A stretch of 15,626 nucleotides of DNA from Bacillota bacterium (GCA_023424785.1 JAFADP010000088.1:1-15626), one strand, 5' to 3'; shown: positions 1-6,483, numbered from the stretch's first letter. Numbers and translations are program-made. The notes: a model not told the origin generated them from the letters alone.

Positions 1-125
1 TAATACCTATATCCAGTATCTTCAACTCTAACTGGTTTTAACTTTCCATTTTTATCCCAATTTCTTAGAGTTTTTGTAGTTTTTCCAATAGCTTTAGCAA
101 ATTCTCCTATTGAATAATATTTCAA
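1..125 (-). CDS. IS607-type serine recombinase (TnpA), N-terminal fragment cut by the window edge
   Basis: Partial gene; only the first 42 residues are visible and it continues past position 1. The start is a TTG at 125 preceded by an AGAGGTG ribosome binding site at about 130-138. The translation begins LKYYSIGEFAKAIGKTTKTL and continues with an RNWDKNGKLKP segment and a GYRY stretch. This is the MerR-like helix-turn-helix that opens the small serine recombinases of the IS607 family, in which it lies in front of the catalytic domain. In that family TnpA catalyses transposition with little target specificity and is often followed by tnpB. Neither the catalytic serine nor tnpB can be seen here. 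A plain MerR-type regulator shares this fold, but the RNWDKxGKLKP pattern favours the recombinase. The gene marks the left end of the conserved housekeeping block. Confidence 0.8.
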   Translation of the reverse strand, partial: MKYYSIGEFAKAIGKTTKTLRNWDKNGKLKPVRVEDTGYRY

Positions 126-222
126 AAGTCTCACCTCTTAAAACTATTATTCCAAACTTTATAATTTTTATCTAATATTTTGTAAAGTTTTCTAATACTT
201 TATCAACTGTTACAATTCCTCC

Positions 223-252
223 ATAACACATCTCATAAGTATTATGTGTTAT
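223..252 (+). terminator. AT-rich stem-loop followed by a T run, reading on the plus strand
   Basis: The perfect 9-bp inverted repeat ATAACACAT / ATGTGTTAT has a 12-base loop and runs directly into six T residues on the plus strand (252-257). It abuts the stop codon of the DgkA-PAP2 gene. In the minus direction, in which the neighbours are transcribed, the stem is followed by GGAGG and not by T residues, so it is a poor terminator for them. The stem is AT-rich and weak, and no plus-strand gene is visible in the window. Assignment as a terminator is tentative. Confidence 0.35.
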
Positions 253-255
253 TTT

Positions 256-957
256 TTAAATTTTAAATAGTGTGAAAATAAAAAGAGTAAGTAATGTTCC
301 AAAAATAGCCCCTACAATTACTTCTGCTAATGAGTGTACCTCTGAGTCAACTCTACTTTGAGCAGTTATAAATGCCATAATATAACTCAACATGATACAC
401 ACTGGCTCTTCTGTTAATAAAGCTATTACTGTAGCTATAGAAAATGATAATGCACTATGGCCACTTGGCATACCGCCTTTTAACGGAGTACCTTCTCCAA
501 AGATTGCCTTAGTTATTATTGTTGCTAATGTAACTATAACTAAAACTATTAATACTGTATATGGTTGTGAATTTTTAACCTTATGTATTAATACATATGA
601 TGTATTTGATAACTTATCCCAAAATACAACATATCCAACTATAAGTGCATTTATAGCTGTTATTAATACTGCTCCTGCTGCTGCGTTTTTAGCTATCTTA
701 GCTAAAGGATGATAATAATTTGTACTCATATCAACAACAGCCTCTATTGCTGTATTTACTACTTCAGCAGCCATGACCATAGAAATAGTTACAACTAAAA
801 TTAAAAATTCCACCTTTGAAATATCAAAAAAGAAACAAGCTATCATTACTAAAATAGCAGCAACTAAATGAATCTTCATGTTTCTTTCAGTTCTTACTGT
901 ATTAATTATTCCGTTAATAGCATGGTTAAAACTATCTACCATTTTCTTTAAATTCAT
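256..957 (-). CDS. dgkA: Fusion of undecaprenol/diacylglycerol kinase (DgkA) with a PAP2-type phosphatase domain
   Basis: A 233-residue membrane protein. Residues 1 to about 115 are a DgkA-type kinase: they carry the family signature E65-x2-N68-T-A-I-E72-x3-D76 between transmembrane helices. Gram-positive members phosphorylate undecaprenol, the lipid carrier for cell-wall precursors. Residues about 130-233 are a PAP2 phosphatase domain with PSGH at 164-167 and SR-x5-H-x3-E at 191-202. The PAP2 motif is not canonical: motif 1 reads K150-x6-TP where K-x6-RP is usual, and the last acidic residue is E and not D. The fusion suggests kinase and phosphatase acting on the same polyprenyl carrier pool. 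It starts 32 bases after ybeY, the usual partner order, with a weak GGGTGG binding site. The kinase call is firm; whether the phosphatase half is active is uncertain. Confidence 0.88.
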   Translation of the reverse strand: MNLKKMVDSFNHAINGIINTVRTERNMKIHLVAAILVMIACFFFDISKVEFLILVVTISMVMAAEVVNTAIEAVVDMSTNYYHPLAKIAKNAAAGAVLITAINALIVGYVVFWDKLSNTSYVLIHKVKNSQPYTVLIVLVIVTLATIITKAIFGEGTPLKGGMPSGHSALSFSIATVIALLTEEPVCIMLSYIMAFITAQSRVDSEVHSLAEVIVGAIFGTLLTLFIFTLFKI

Positions 958-989
958 ATTAAACCACCCACATTTCTAAAATGTATAAA

Positions 990-1490
990 CTATCTGTGTA
1001 TTTTTAATTTGTTTAGTATTTCTTCTTCTCTTGTTCTCATTATCTTTTTCTCGTCCTCTTCCATATGATCATATCCTAGAAGATGTAACACTGAATGTAC
1101 TACAAGATAACTTGCTTCCCTAACAAAAGAATGATTATATTCAACACTTTGTTCTAATGCCTTCTCTAATGATAATACTATATCTCCTAAAACAAGTTCT
1201 TCTCCATCTAAGTAAACTTCATTAAATTGAAAATTTAAATACATATCCTTAAATACTTTACTATCTTCATATTCCAACATAGGAAATGATAATACATCTG
1301 TTGCTTTATCTATACCTCTATTATCTCTATTAATATCCCTTATTTCATCATTATCAACAAAAAGCAATGATATTTCATATGGAATATTAACTTCCTCCTC
1401 TTTTAAGGCAAAATCTATAACTTCTTCAATTTGTTTAACAAATTCATCATTAACATCAATCTTATTTTGTCTATTATCAAAATAAATCAT
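990..1490 (-). CDS. ybeY: YbeY endoribonuclease, 16S rRNA maturation factor
   Basis: A 166-residue protein of normal family length. The zinc-binding signature H132-x3-H136-x5-H142 (VHSVLHLLGYDH) is intact, and the conserved TDVLSFP segment is at residues 64-70. YbeY is a metal-dependent single-strand endoribonuclease needed for processing the 3' end of 16S rRNA and for ribosome quality control. A strong AAGGAG site lies about 7 bases before the ATG, and the gene starts 18 bases after pgpH, so the two are almost certainly co-transcribed. The order pgpH-ybeY-dgkA is the one found in Bacillus subtilis (yqfF-yqfG-dgkA). Confidence 0.96.
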   Translation of the reverse strand: MIYFDNRQNKIDVNDEFVKQIEEVIDFALKEEEVNIPYEISLLFVDNDEIRDINRDNRGIDKATDVLSFPMLEYEDSKVFKDMYLNFQFNEVYLDGEELVLGDIVLSLEKALEQSVEYNHSFVREASYLVVHSVLHLLGYDHMEEDEKKIMRTREEEILNKLKIHR

Positions 1491-1508
1491 TTTATTTCTC
1501 CTTAAATA

Positions 1509-3605
1509 TTATTGTTTATTCTTTTCTCCATCCTTATCTAATTCTTTAACCTTTTCTGTAGGATACTCTATTCTTTCATGATAAATTCCTTTTAATGCTT
1601 TTAAAAAACATCCTTTTATTTTCTCTAAATCTTTAAAGGTTAAATCACAATTATTTAGTTGCTTGTCATTTACCTTCCCCTGAATTATATTAGACACCAT
1701 CTCTTCTATCTTATCATTAGTTGGAGATGTTATTGATCTTACAGCAGCTTCAACAGAGTCAGCAAGCATTATTATACCAGATTCTCTTGTACTTGGAATA
1801 GGTCCTGGATACTTATAATCATTTTCATCAATACTATCAGGATTTTTTGAATTATTTTTTTCTGTTATATAAAAATATTTAACAAAAGTTGTACCATGAT
1901 GTTCTGCTATTATATCTTGTATTACTTTTGGTACTTTATATTCTCTTGCTAGCTCTAATCCATCTTTAACATGAGATATTATAATTTTAGCACTTAATGC
2001 AGCTGTTATTTTATTATGAGGATTATCACTTCCTATTTGATTCTCTCTAAAAAAATAAGGTCTAGATGTTTTACCAATATCATGATAATATGCTCCAATA
2101 CGAGTAATTACAGTATTTGCTCCTATTTCTTCTGCGGCCATTTCTGCTAAGTTAGCCACTAACATACTATGATGATATGTTCCTGGAGACTCCATTAATA
2201 ATTTTTTTAGTAATGGATTATTAGGATTGCTAAGTTCTAATAGCTTTAACGTAGTAACAACATCAAATGTACCTTCTAAAAATGGAAGTATTCCTATTGT
2301 TAAAATTCCTGATATTAGTACACCCAACATTACAAAGAAACTATTTAATAAAATTTCCTTTGTATTACTTGATATCATAACACCTACAGAAAAGTTTAAT
2401 ATACCACTTATTACACATATTAATACAGTAACATATATAATATCATTTCTTTGTTGCATTTTTCTTAATATAGTTGCACCTAATATTGAACTTATGATAG
2501 CCATTATAATTATTTGAACATCAAATTCTACTAATGCTGATAATAAAACTACATTATACAAACTAAGAACTAAAGATACTTTATAATTAATTAATAGTGT
2601 TAATAATAATGGTACACATGTTAATGGAATTAAGTATGGTGATACATATCTTACTGTACTAGCTAGAACTAAACTTATCATATTTAATAAAAATATTAAT
2701 ATTAATTGCTTATTATTTTGGTAAATACTCTTATGATTCTTCTTAATATACAGTATTTGAAGATACAATATTACTCCTACAAATAAAGCTATAAGTAAAT
2801 ATAATAAAACTAAACTTCCACTTTTCTCTCCATCACTTAAGAGTCCAAGGTCTGTTAATACTTCAAGTTGAGCCTCTGTAATAGGATCTCCTTCATTTAC
2901 TATTGTCTGATTCTTCTTAATAATTACCTTTGCTGTATTCTCTCTAACCTCTTTCTTCATCTCATTAGTTTTATCTTCATCATAAAATAAATTAGGCTTT
3001 ACTTCACTTAATACAATATATGATACAAGGTCTTTCATTGAAGTCGTTAAATTTAAATTTTCAATTTCCTCAACAGCTACATCCTTAGCTATTGATAAGC
3101 TTTCATTATCTCCATCTTGTATATTTAAATCATACACACTTTCAAGTATTTCTATAATCTCCCACTGTAAATTCTTAAGTGCATCTTCACTTAAAGATAA
3201 AAGTTCTACACATTGAGATTCTGTTAATGAAAAGCCTCCATATTCCCCCAATGCCTTTACTTTATCCTTTTGATCACTTTTAGAATTGACCAAGTAAATT
3301 ATCTCTTCGAATAAGTTCTTAATATTCTGTTGAGAATTTAACTTAACATCCTTCTTTTTTGTATACTGAAGATCTACATTCTGTAATGCTTCATCCAGTA
3401 TTCTTTTTGATTCTACTTCATCAACAGTTTCTCTTGGTGCCCTTATATCAGCTGGTGCTATATCCCCTATTTTTAAATCATATTTCTTAGGTGAAACTGC
3501 TAGTATAATTAATGAGTAAGTAATTATAAATGTTATTGTAAATATTAGAAATCTCTTTATTTTATCTTTAAATATATTTATTTTTTTGTTATTAACGCTT
3601 TCCAT
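1509..3605 (-). CDS. pgpH: PgpH/YqfF-type 7TM-HD cyclic-di-AMP phosphodiesterase
   Basis: A 698-residue membrane protein, counted from the chosen start. An N-terminal helix (about 18-38) is followed by an extracellular region to about residue 260, a block of seven membrane segments (about 265-440), and a cytoplasmic HD domain. The HD domain shows YHHS (477-480), YHDIGK with the HD pair at 508-509, and EHHGTT at about 568-573. Characterised members hydrolyse cyclic-di-AMP to pApA and so influence osmolyte transport and cell-wall homeostasis. The open frame extends 21 codons further upstream to 3668, but that would overlap yqfD. The ATG at 3605 has a GAAGGTGAAGG site just before it and leaves a 22-base gap, so it is preferred. 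In B. subtilis phoH lies between yqfD and this gene; it is absent here. Confidence 0.93.
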   Translation of the reverse strand: MESVNNKKINIFKDKIKRFLIFTITFIITYSLIILAVSPKKYDLKIGDIAPADIRAPRETVDEVESKRILDEALQNVDLQYTKKKDVKLNSQQNIKNLFEEIIYLVNSKSDQKDKVKALGEYGGFSLTESQCVELLSLSEDALKNLQWEIIEILESVYDLNIQDGDNESLSIAKDVAVEEIENLNLTTSMKDLVSYIVLSEVKPNLFYDEDKTNEMKKEVRENTAKVIIKKNQTIVNEGDPITEAQLEVLTDLGLLSDGEKSGSLVLLYLLIALFVGVILYLQILYIKKNHKSIYQNNKQLILIFLLNMISLVLASTVRYVSPYLIPLTCVPLLLTLLINYKVSLVLSLYNVVLLSALVEFDVQIIIMAIISSILGATILRKMQQRNDIIYVTVLICVISGILNFSVGVMISSNTKEILLNSFFVMLGVLISGILTIGILPFLEGTFDVVTTLKLLELSNPNNPLLKKLLMESPGTYHHSMLVANLAEMAAEEIGANTVITRIGAYYHDIGKTSRPYFFRENQIGSDNPHNKITAALSAKIIISHVKDGLELAREYKVPKVIQDIIAEHHGTTFVKYFYITEKNNSKNPDSIDENDYKYPGPIPSTRESGIIMLADSVEAAVRSITSPTNDKIEEMVSNIIQGKVNDKQLNNCDLTFKDLEKIKGCFLKALKGIYHERIEYPTEKVKELDKDGEKNKQ

Positions 3606-3627
3606 ACCTTCACCTTCTTCTTCAACT

Positions 3628-4773
3628 TTAATAAGTTGTTTCTTGAGCAATATCTTGTTCCACAACAAAATTCACCTTTACTCTTATTCTCTCACCATCA
3701 ACTTCCTCTGTTTCAACTTTTTTATCAACTATCTTCGCATCATTTGTTAAGTCCTTAAGTAATGATTGTTCCAACTTATTTGAAGCTTCATCTATTTCCG
3801 TTTGAATATCAGCATTGATTTCTTGTTCCTCTTTTTCAAAATAAGTAATAGTATTAATAAACCAGTTATTAACTTCTATTTTATCATAATACTTAAATTT
3901 ATTTATATCTTTTTTTATATAAAATTTCCTTCCAAAGATATTTAAGTATATTTCTTTACTTTTATCGCCAGTTTTCACCAATTTACTACCTCTTACTTGA
4001 ATTTCCATTTCTTTTTCATAGAATGTATTTGCAATTACCGTTCCTTTAGCAGGTGTCTCAAATTTATATTCACTTTCCTCTTTCCCCTGTATTCCTTTAA
4101 TAAGCACATCACCTTCATTAACAATATCACCAACTTCAACATTAGCTGTTCCACTTGTTACAAAAACTCTCTTTATTTCACCATACATCTTAGCTATACA
4201 ATCATTAAGATTTTCTTCTGAACTTATTGTTGGTGGATTTACTTTCTCCTCAATAGATACTCTTAATATTGACCCTTCAATTCTTGCTCTAACCCAAAGA
4301 ATATTATCATTAATACTCATAATTTTTTTTTCTAATTCGTATACATCTAAATTCTTTTTAGCTATACCAGGTTTTACTCCTAATTCACCTAATTGATTTC
4401 TTATTTCGTACGGTGGAAGACTTTCTCCTGTTTTTATCTCAATTCCCCAAACATATGTAGAAAGAATATACAATACTATTAAGAAAAATATTCCTCCTAA
4501 AATTAAGGTTATTTCCTTACGAAGTCTTTCTAAGAAAAATAAAAACCCACTTTTTCCAAGAACTCTTACTTTGCCTTTAAAATTTTTAACTATTTCTTCA
4601 ATTTCATTATAATGAATATAGTCTACAGTTATTATTATTGTGGTTATACTAACCTTTTTAACATTAATTATATTTATATTTCTCTTCCATATAGTATTTA
4701 ATATTTTTTCTGATGATAATGAACTTATTTCTAGCCTTATTTTATTGTTATTTATTTTATCTAACTTCATCAT
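3628..4773 (-). CDS. yqfD: Sporulation protein YqfD
   Basis: A 381-residue protein of the YqfD sporulation family. A cytoplasmic N-terminal region of about 85 residues is followed by one strong transmembrane segment at about 88-108 and a long extracytoplasmic part. The segment with LGxxGVKPG after the membrane helix and the WVRARIEGSILRVSIEEK strand pattern match the family as I know it. In B. subtilis yqfD lies directly after yqfC and is transcribed in the mother cell during sporulation; its biochemical role is not known. The longest frame starts at 4785 without a binding site. GAGGG at 4779-4783 points to the ATG at 4773, or to the adjacent ATG at 4770. Either start overlaps the end of yqfC by about 15 bases, which suggests translational coupling. 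Confidence 0.9.
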   Translation of the reverse strand: MMKLDKINNNKIRLEISSLSSEKILNTIWKRNINIINVKKVSITTIIITVDYIHYNEIEEIVKNFKGKVRVLGKSGFLFFLERLRKEITLILGGIFFLIVLYILSTYVWGIEIKTGESLPPYEIRNQLGELGVKPGIAKKNLDVYELEKKIMSINDNILWVRARIEGSILRVSIEEKVNPPTISSEENLNDCIAKMYGEIKRVFVTSGTANVEVGDIVNEGDVLIKGIQGKEESEYKFETPAKGTVIANTFYEKEMEIQVRGSKLVKTGDKSKEIYLNIFGRKFYIKKDINKFKYYDKIEVNNWFINTITYFEKEEQEINADIQTEIDEASNKLEQSLLKDLTNDAKIVDKKVETEEVDGERIRVKVNFVVEQDIAQETTY

Positions 4774-5053
4774 GTATACCCTCATATGAAATTGTTTTTA
4801 TTTTCCCATTAATAGTTAATGTACTTGCTCCTAAATAAAGTATCTCAAAATTATTTCCTTCAACCTTAATAATACCATTCTTAGAATCCACTCTTATTTC
4901 ATTATTGTTAAAAGAAACTATGCCTTTATGATTCTCTATAGTAAGTTCTTCTTTTCCTAAAAGGACTATCTTTGGAATATCTAATATTACATCTAAGGGA
5001 AGTTCTAACTTCTCTGCAATGAATTCTTTACCTCTTGTGAACTTATCTTTCAT
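4757..5053 (-). CDS. yqfC: Sporulation protein YqfC
   Basis: A 98-residue protein of the small YqfC family (YabP/YqfC type). These are spore-associated proteins without a known enzymatic activity. The sequence from MKDKFTRGKEFIAEKLELP through DIPKIVLLGKEELTIENHKG is typical, and it lies directly before yqfD as in B. subtilis. The frame stays open upstream to 5116, but that region is the T run and hairpin of the yqeY terminator and has no binding site. The ATG at 5053 has GAGGTG 8 bases upstream and gives the usual family length. Because a strong terminator precedes it, the gene needs its own promoter; a possible sigma-E type site is described separately. Confidence 0.92.
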   Translation of the reverse strand: MKDKFTRGKEFIAEKLELPLDVILDIPKIVLLGKEELTIENHKGIVSFNNNEIRVDSKNGIIKVEGNNFEILYLGASTLTINGKIKTISYEGIHDEVR

Positions 5054-5084
5054 AATATACACCTCAAATATTTCTATCTTAGGT

Positions 5085-5114
5085 ATATTATGATTTAACA
5101 TAAAAAAAAATAAC
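5085..5114 (-). promoter_or_regulatory. Possible sigma-E type promoter for yqfC-yqfD
   Basis: On the minus strand, CATAATAT (5085-5092) resembles the sigma-E -10 element CATACAAT, and GTTATTTT (5107-5114) resembles its -35 element with a 14-base spacer. Transcription would begin near 5077, giving a leader of about 25 bases containing the yqfC binding site. It follows directly after the yqeY terminator, where a promoter is needed. Both boxes are loose matches in very AT-rich DNA, so this is only a candidate. Confidence 0.35.
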
Positions 5115-5146
5115 AAAAAGAACTCACACGAGTTCTTTTTGTTATT
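5102..5146 (-). terminator. Strong intrinsic terminator of rpsU-yqeY
   Basis: A perfect 17-bp stem (arms 5109-5125 and 5130-5146) with a 4-base ACAC/GTGT loop. On the minus strand it is followed by nine T residues (plus-strand A run 5102-5110). The upstream arm overlaps the yqeY stop codon at 5142-5144. This is the clearest terminator in the window and separates the rpsU-yqeY transcript from the yqfC block. Confidence 0.93.
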
Positions 5147-5594
5147 TATTACTTAAATACTCTTTTACGAGTTGACTTACAAGTTTGCCATCAGCTCTAC
5201 CTAACGTCTTAGGCCTTACTGCTGCCATAACTTTTCCCATGTCTTTAATGCTACTTGCGCCCACTTCAATAGCTGAATCTTCTACTATTTTTTTGATTTC
5301 ATCTTCACTTAATTGCTGAGGAAGGTAATTTAATAAAATCTCTATCTCAGCTTTGTTTTGATCTACTAAATCTTTTCTGTTACCTTTTTCAAACTCAAGC
5401 ATAGCTTCTCTTCTTTGCTTGACTTCTCTAGCTAATATTTCTATAGCTTCTGCATCCTCAACTTTTCTATTATCAGTTTTCTCAACTAATAATATAGCTG
5501 ACTTTGCAGTACTTAAAACACCGGCTTTAAATTTATCTTTGGCCTTTAGAGCCATTTTCCAATCTTCTTGAAGCTTTTCCTTAATTGTTGGCAT
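5142..5594 (-). CDS. yqeY: GatB/YqeY domain protein
   Basis: A 150-residue protein of the YqeY family, related to the C-terminal tRNA-binding tail of the GatB amidotransferase subunit. The family hallmarks are visible: LQEDWKMALKAKDK near the N-terminus, EVKQRREAMLEFEKGNRKDL in the middle, LLNYLPQQLSEDEI, and GKVMAAVRPKTLGRADG near the C-terminus. The cellular role is not established; a link to tRNA metabolism is assumed. The frame opens three codons earlier at a GTG (5603), but GAAGG at about 5600-5606 is placed for the ATG at 5594. It lies 29 bases after rpsU, the order also found in B. subtilis, and the pair ends at the terminator that overlaps its stop codon. Confidence 0.94.
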   Translation of the reverse strand: MPTIKEKLQEDWKMALKAKDKFKAGVLSTAKSAILLVEKTDNRKVEDAEAIEILAREVKQRREAMLEFEKGNRKDLVDQNKAEIEILLNYLPQQLSEDEIKKIVEDSAIEVGASSIKDMGKVMAAVRPKTLGRADGKLVSQLVKEYLSNK

Positions 5595-5623
5595 TATTAA
5601 CACCTTCTTCCAAAAAGAAATTC

Positions 5624-5800
5624 CTACTTAAACTTTCTCTTTCTAGCAGCTTCTGATTTTTTCTTTTTCTTAACGCTTGGCTTTTCATAGTGTTCTCTCT
5701 TTCTTACTTCTGAAAGAACTCCAGCTCTAGCACATTTCTTCTTAAATCTTCTTAACGCATTTTCAAGAGTTTCGTTTTCTCCAACTTTGATTTCTGACAT
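5624..5800 (-). CDS. rpsU: 30S ribosomal protein S21
   Basis: A 58-residue, strongly basic protein, too short for a simple long-ORF listing. The translation begins MSEIKVGENETLENALRRFK and ends with a lysine/arginine-rich tail (KKKKKSEAARKRKFK), which is ribosomal protein S21 at full length. S21 sits on the platform of the 30S subunit near the anti-Shine-Dalgarno region and takes part in initiation. The ATG at 5800 follows an unusually long purine-rich site, GGAGGGAGGG (5807-5816). A near-consensus promoter lies about 70 bases upstream and yqeY follows after 29 bases. Codons are in the same AT-rich style as the neighbours. Confidence 0.97.
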   Translation of the reverse strand: MSEIKVGENETLENALRRFKKKCARAGVLSEVRKREHYEKPSVKKKKKSEAARKRKFK

Positions 5801-5814
5801 AATTATCCCTCCCT

Positions 5815-5850
5815 CCGCTAGCTAAAATTATAATTCAACTCAGCTACGGG
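5815..5850 (-). promoter_or_regulatory. Stem-loop in the rpsU leader touching the Shine-Dalgarno sequence
   Basis: In the minus-strand leader, CCGTAGCT (5842-5849) pairs with AGCTA-g-CGG (5815-5823), giving 8 base pairs with one bulged G and an 18-base AT-rich loop. The 3' arm includes the first two G residues of the GGAGGGAGGG ribosome binding site of rpsU. Such a structure could tune or autoregulate S21 synthesis, but no known leader family is recognised. Confidence 0.4.
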
Positions 5851-5868
5851 CTTAATAACACACAGAAT

Positions 5869-5898
5869 ATTATACATTATCTTTATGAATAATGTCAA
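5869..5898 (-). promoter_or_regulatory. Near-consensus sigma-A promoter of rpsU-yqeY
   Basis: On the minus strand the -35 box TTGACA (5893-5898) and the -10 box TATAAT (5869-5874) are both perfect matches, with an 18-base spacer and TG directly before the -10. Transcription should begin near 5862, giving a leader of about 60 bases before the rpsU ATG. The DNA upstream to 5982 is AT-rich, which would suit an UP-like element, and holds no gene. Confidence 0.88.
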
Positions 5899-5982
5899 TA
5901 TACCTTATTAATTAAAATTTAAGTTAATTATTTTTATATAGTATGTTTATAATATTAATGTAGTGATAAAATCATATAATTT

Positions 5983-6327
5983 TTATCCTAATTTTATTGG
6001 TAATTCCCTACCACCAATTACATGAAAATGCATATGAGCAACTGTTTGCCCTCCATCTTTTCCTGTATTAGTTAATACTCTATATCCGCTTTCTGATATA
6101 CCTAAATCCTTAACTATTTTATTTATAGTTAAAAATATGTGTGATATAACATCAGCATTAGATTCATTTATACCATTTACACTATCAATATGTTCCTTTG
6201 GTACAACTAACACATGTACTGGCGCTTCAGGATTTATATCATGAAATGCTAATACCTTATCATCTTCATAAACCTTCTTACTAGGAATTTCCCCCTTTAT
6301 AATTTTACAAAAAATACAATCTGACAT
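5983..6327 (-). CDS. hinT: HIT-family nucleotide-binding protein (HinT-like)
   Basis: A 114-residue histidine-triad protein of normal length. The signature H98-x-H100-x-H102 (AHMHFHVIGG) is complete, and CIFCKIIKGEIPS at residues 4-16 carries the paired cysteines common in bacterial Hint proteins. Members hydrolyse purine nucleoside phosphoramidates and acyl-adenylates; the physiological substrate is unknown. The start has an excellent AAGGAGG site. It stands between a 160-base structured spacer behind mtaB and the rpsU promoter. I see no convincing promoter of its own and no T-tailed terminator after it, so read-through from mtaB and into the rpsU region is likely. Confidence 0.95.
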   Translation of the reverse strand: MSDCIFCKIIKGEIPSKKVYEDDKVLAFHDINPEAPVHVLVVPKEHIDSVNGINESNADVISHIFLTINKIVKDLGISESGYRVLTNTGKDGGQTVAHMHFHVIGGRELPIKLG

Positions 6328-6381
6328 AAAAATCTACCTCCTTATTATACCTTACTAATAAAATATTTATCTGATGTCTAG

Positions 6382-6427
6382 CCGTTGTAACACTCCCTTG
6401 TTCTATATAACAGGGAGATAACAACGG
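6382..6427 (-). other. Long, GC-rich interrupted hairpin in the mtaB-hinT spacer
   Basis: A 46-base imperfect inverted repeat with outer arms CCGTTGT / ACAACGG (7 bp), an internal loop of 3-4 bases per side, an inner stem CTCCC / GGGAG (5 bp), a one-base bulge and TGTT / AACA closing a six-base CTATAT loop. Its GC content stands out from the surrounding AT-rich spacer. No T run follows on either strand, so it is not a standard terminator. It lies about 55 bases upstream of the hinT start and could be a structured leader, a processing site or a relic of a small mobile element. No known RNA family is recognised. Confidence 0.5.
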
Positions 6428-6454
6428 ACACGACCCTAAATTAATTGAACTAAA

Positions 6455-6483
6455 TTCAGTAGGACATAAAAACTCCTACTAAA
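6455..6483 (-). other. Stem-loop just downstream of mtaB
   Basis: On the minus strand TTTAGTAGGA pairs with TCCTACTGAA around a 9-base loop: ten pairs including one G-U wobble. The wobble forms only in the minus-strand transcript, which fits the direction of the neighbouring genes. It starts about 12 bases after the mtaB stop codon and is followed by T-rich but interrupted sequence, so it may act as a weak terminator or as a 3'-end stabilising hairpin. Confidence 0.4.

Noticed and set aside
172..255. The frame of the DgkA-PAP2 gene stays open for 27 codons after its TAA, ending at a TAG at 172-174, as if a longer C-terminus had been cut by a stop.
   Set aside because: An open stretch of this length is not rare in AT-rich DNA, the protein already ends after its last membrane helix, and there is no recognisable domain in the extension.
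392..712. Plus-strand open frame of 106 codons.
   Set aside because: It is antisense to the DgkA-PAP2 gene, has no ribosome binding site and resembles no family. The other plus-strand frames (2227-2517, 3997-4221, 7560-7751, 9159-9395, 12245-12496, 13307-13756, 13883-14206) are shadows for the same reason.
3606..3668. A 21-codon N-terminal extension of pgpH.
   Set aside because: It would overlap yqfD and lacks a binding site, whereas the ATG at 3605 has a good one.
5054..5116. A 21-codon N-terminal extension of yqfC.
   Set aside because: It runs into the T run and hairpin of the yqeY terminator; the ATG at 5053 has a GAGGTG site.
5960..5990. GATAAAA / TTTTATC inverted repeat at the end of hinT as a terminator.
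   Set aside because: Only seven A-T-rich pairs and no T run in the minus direction; too weak to call.
6328..6350. A perfect TATAAT just before the hinT ribosome binding site, as a -10 box.
   Set aside because: Transcription from it would start at or after the Shine-Dalgarno sequence, and no -35 box lies at a workable distance.
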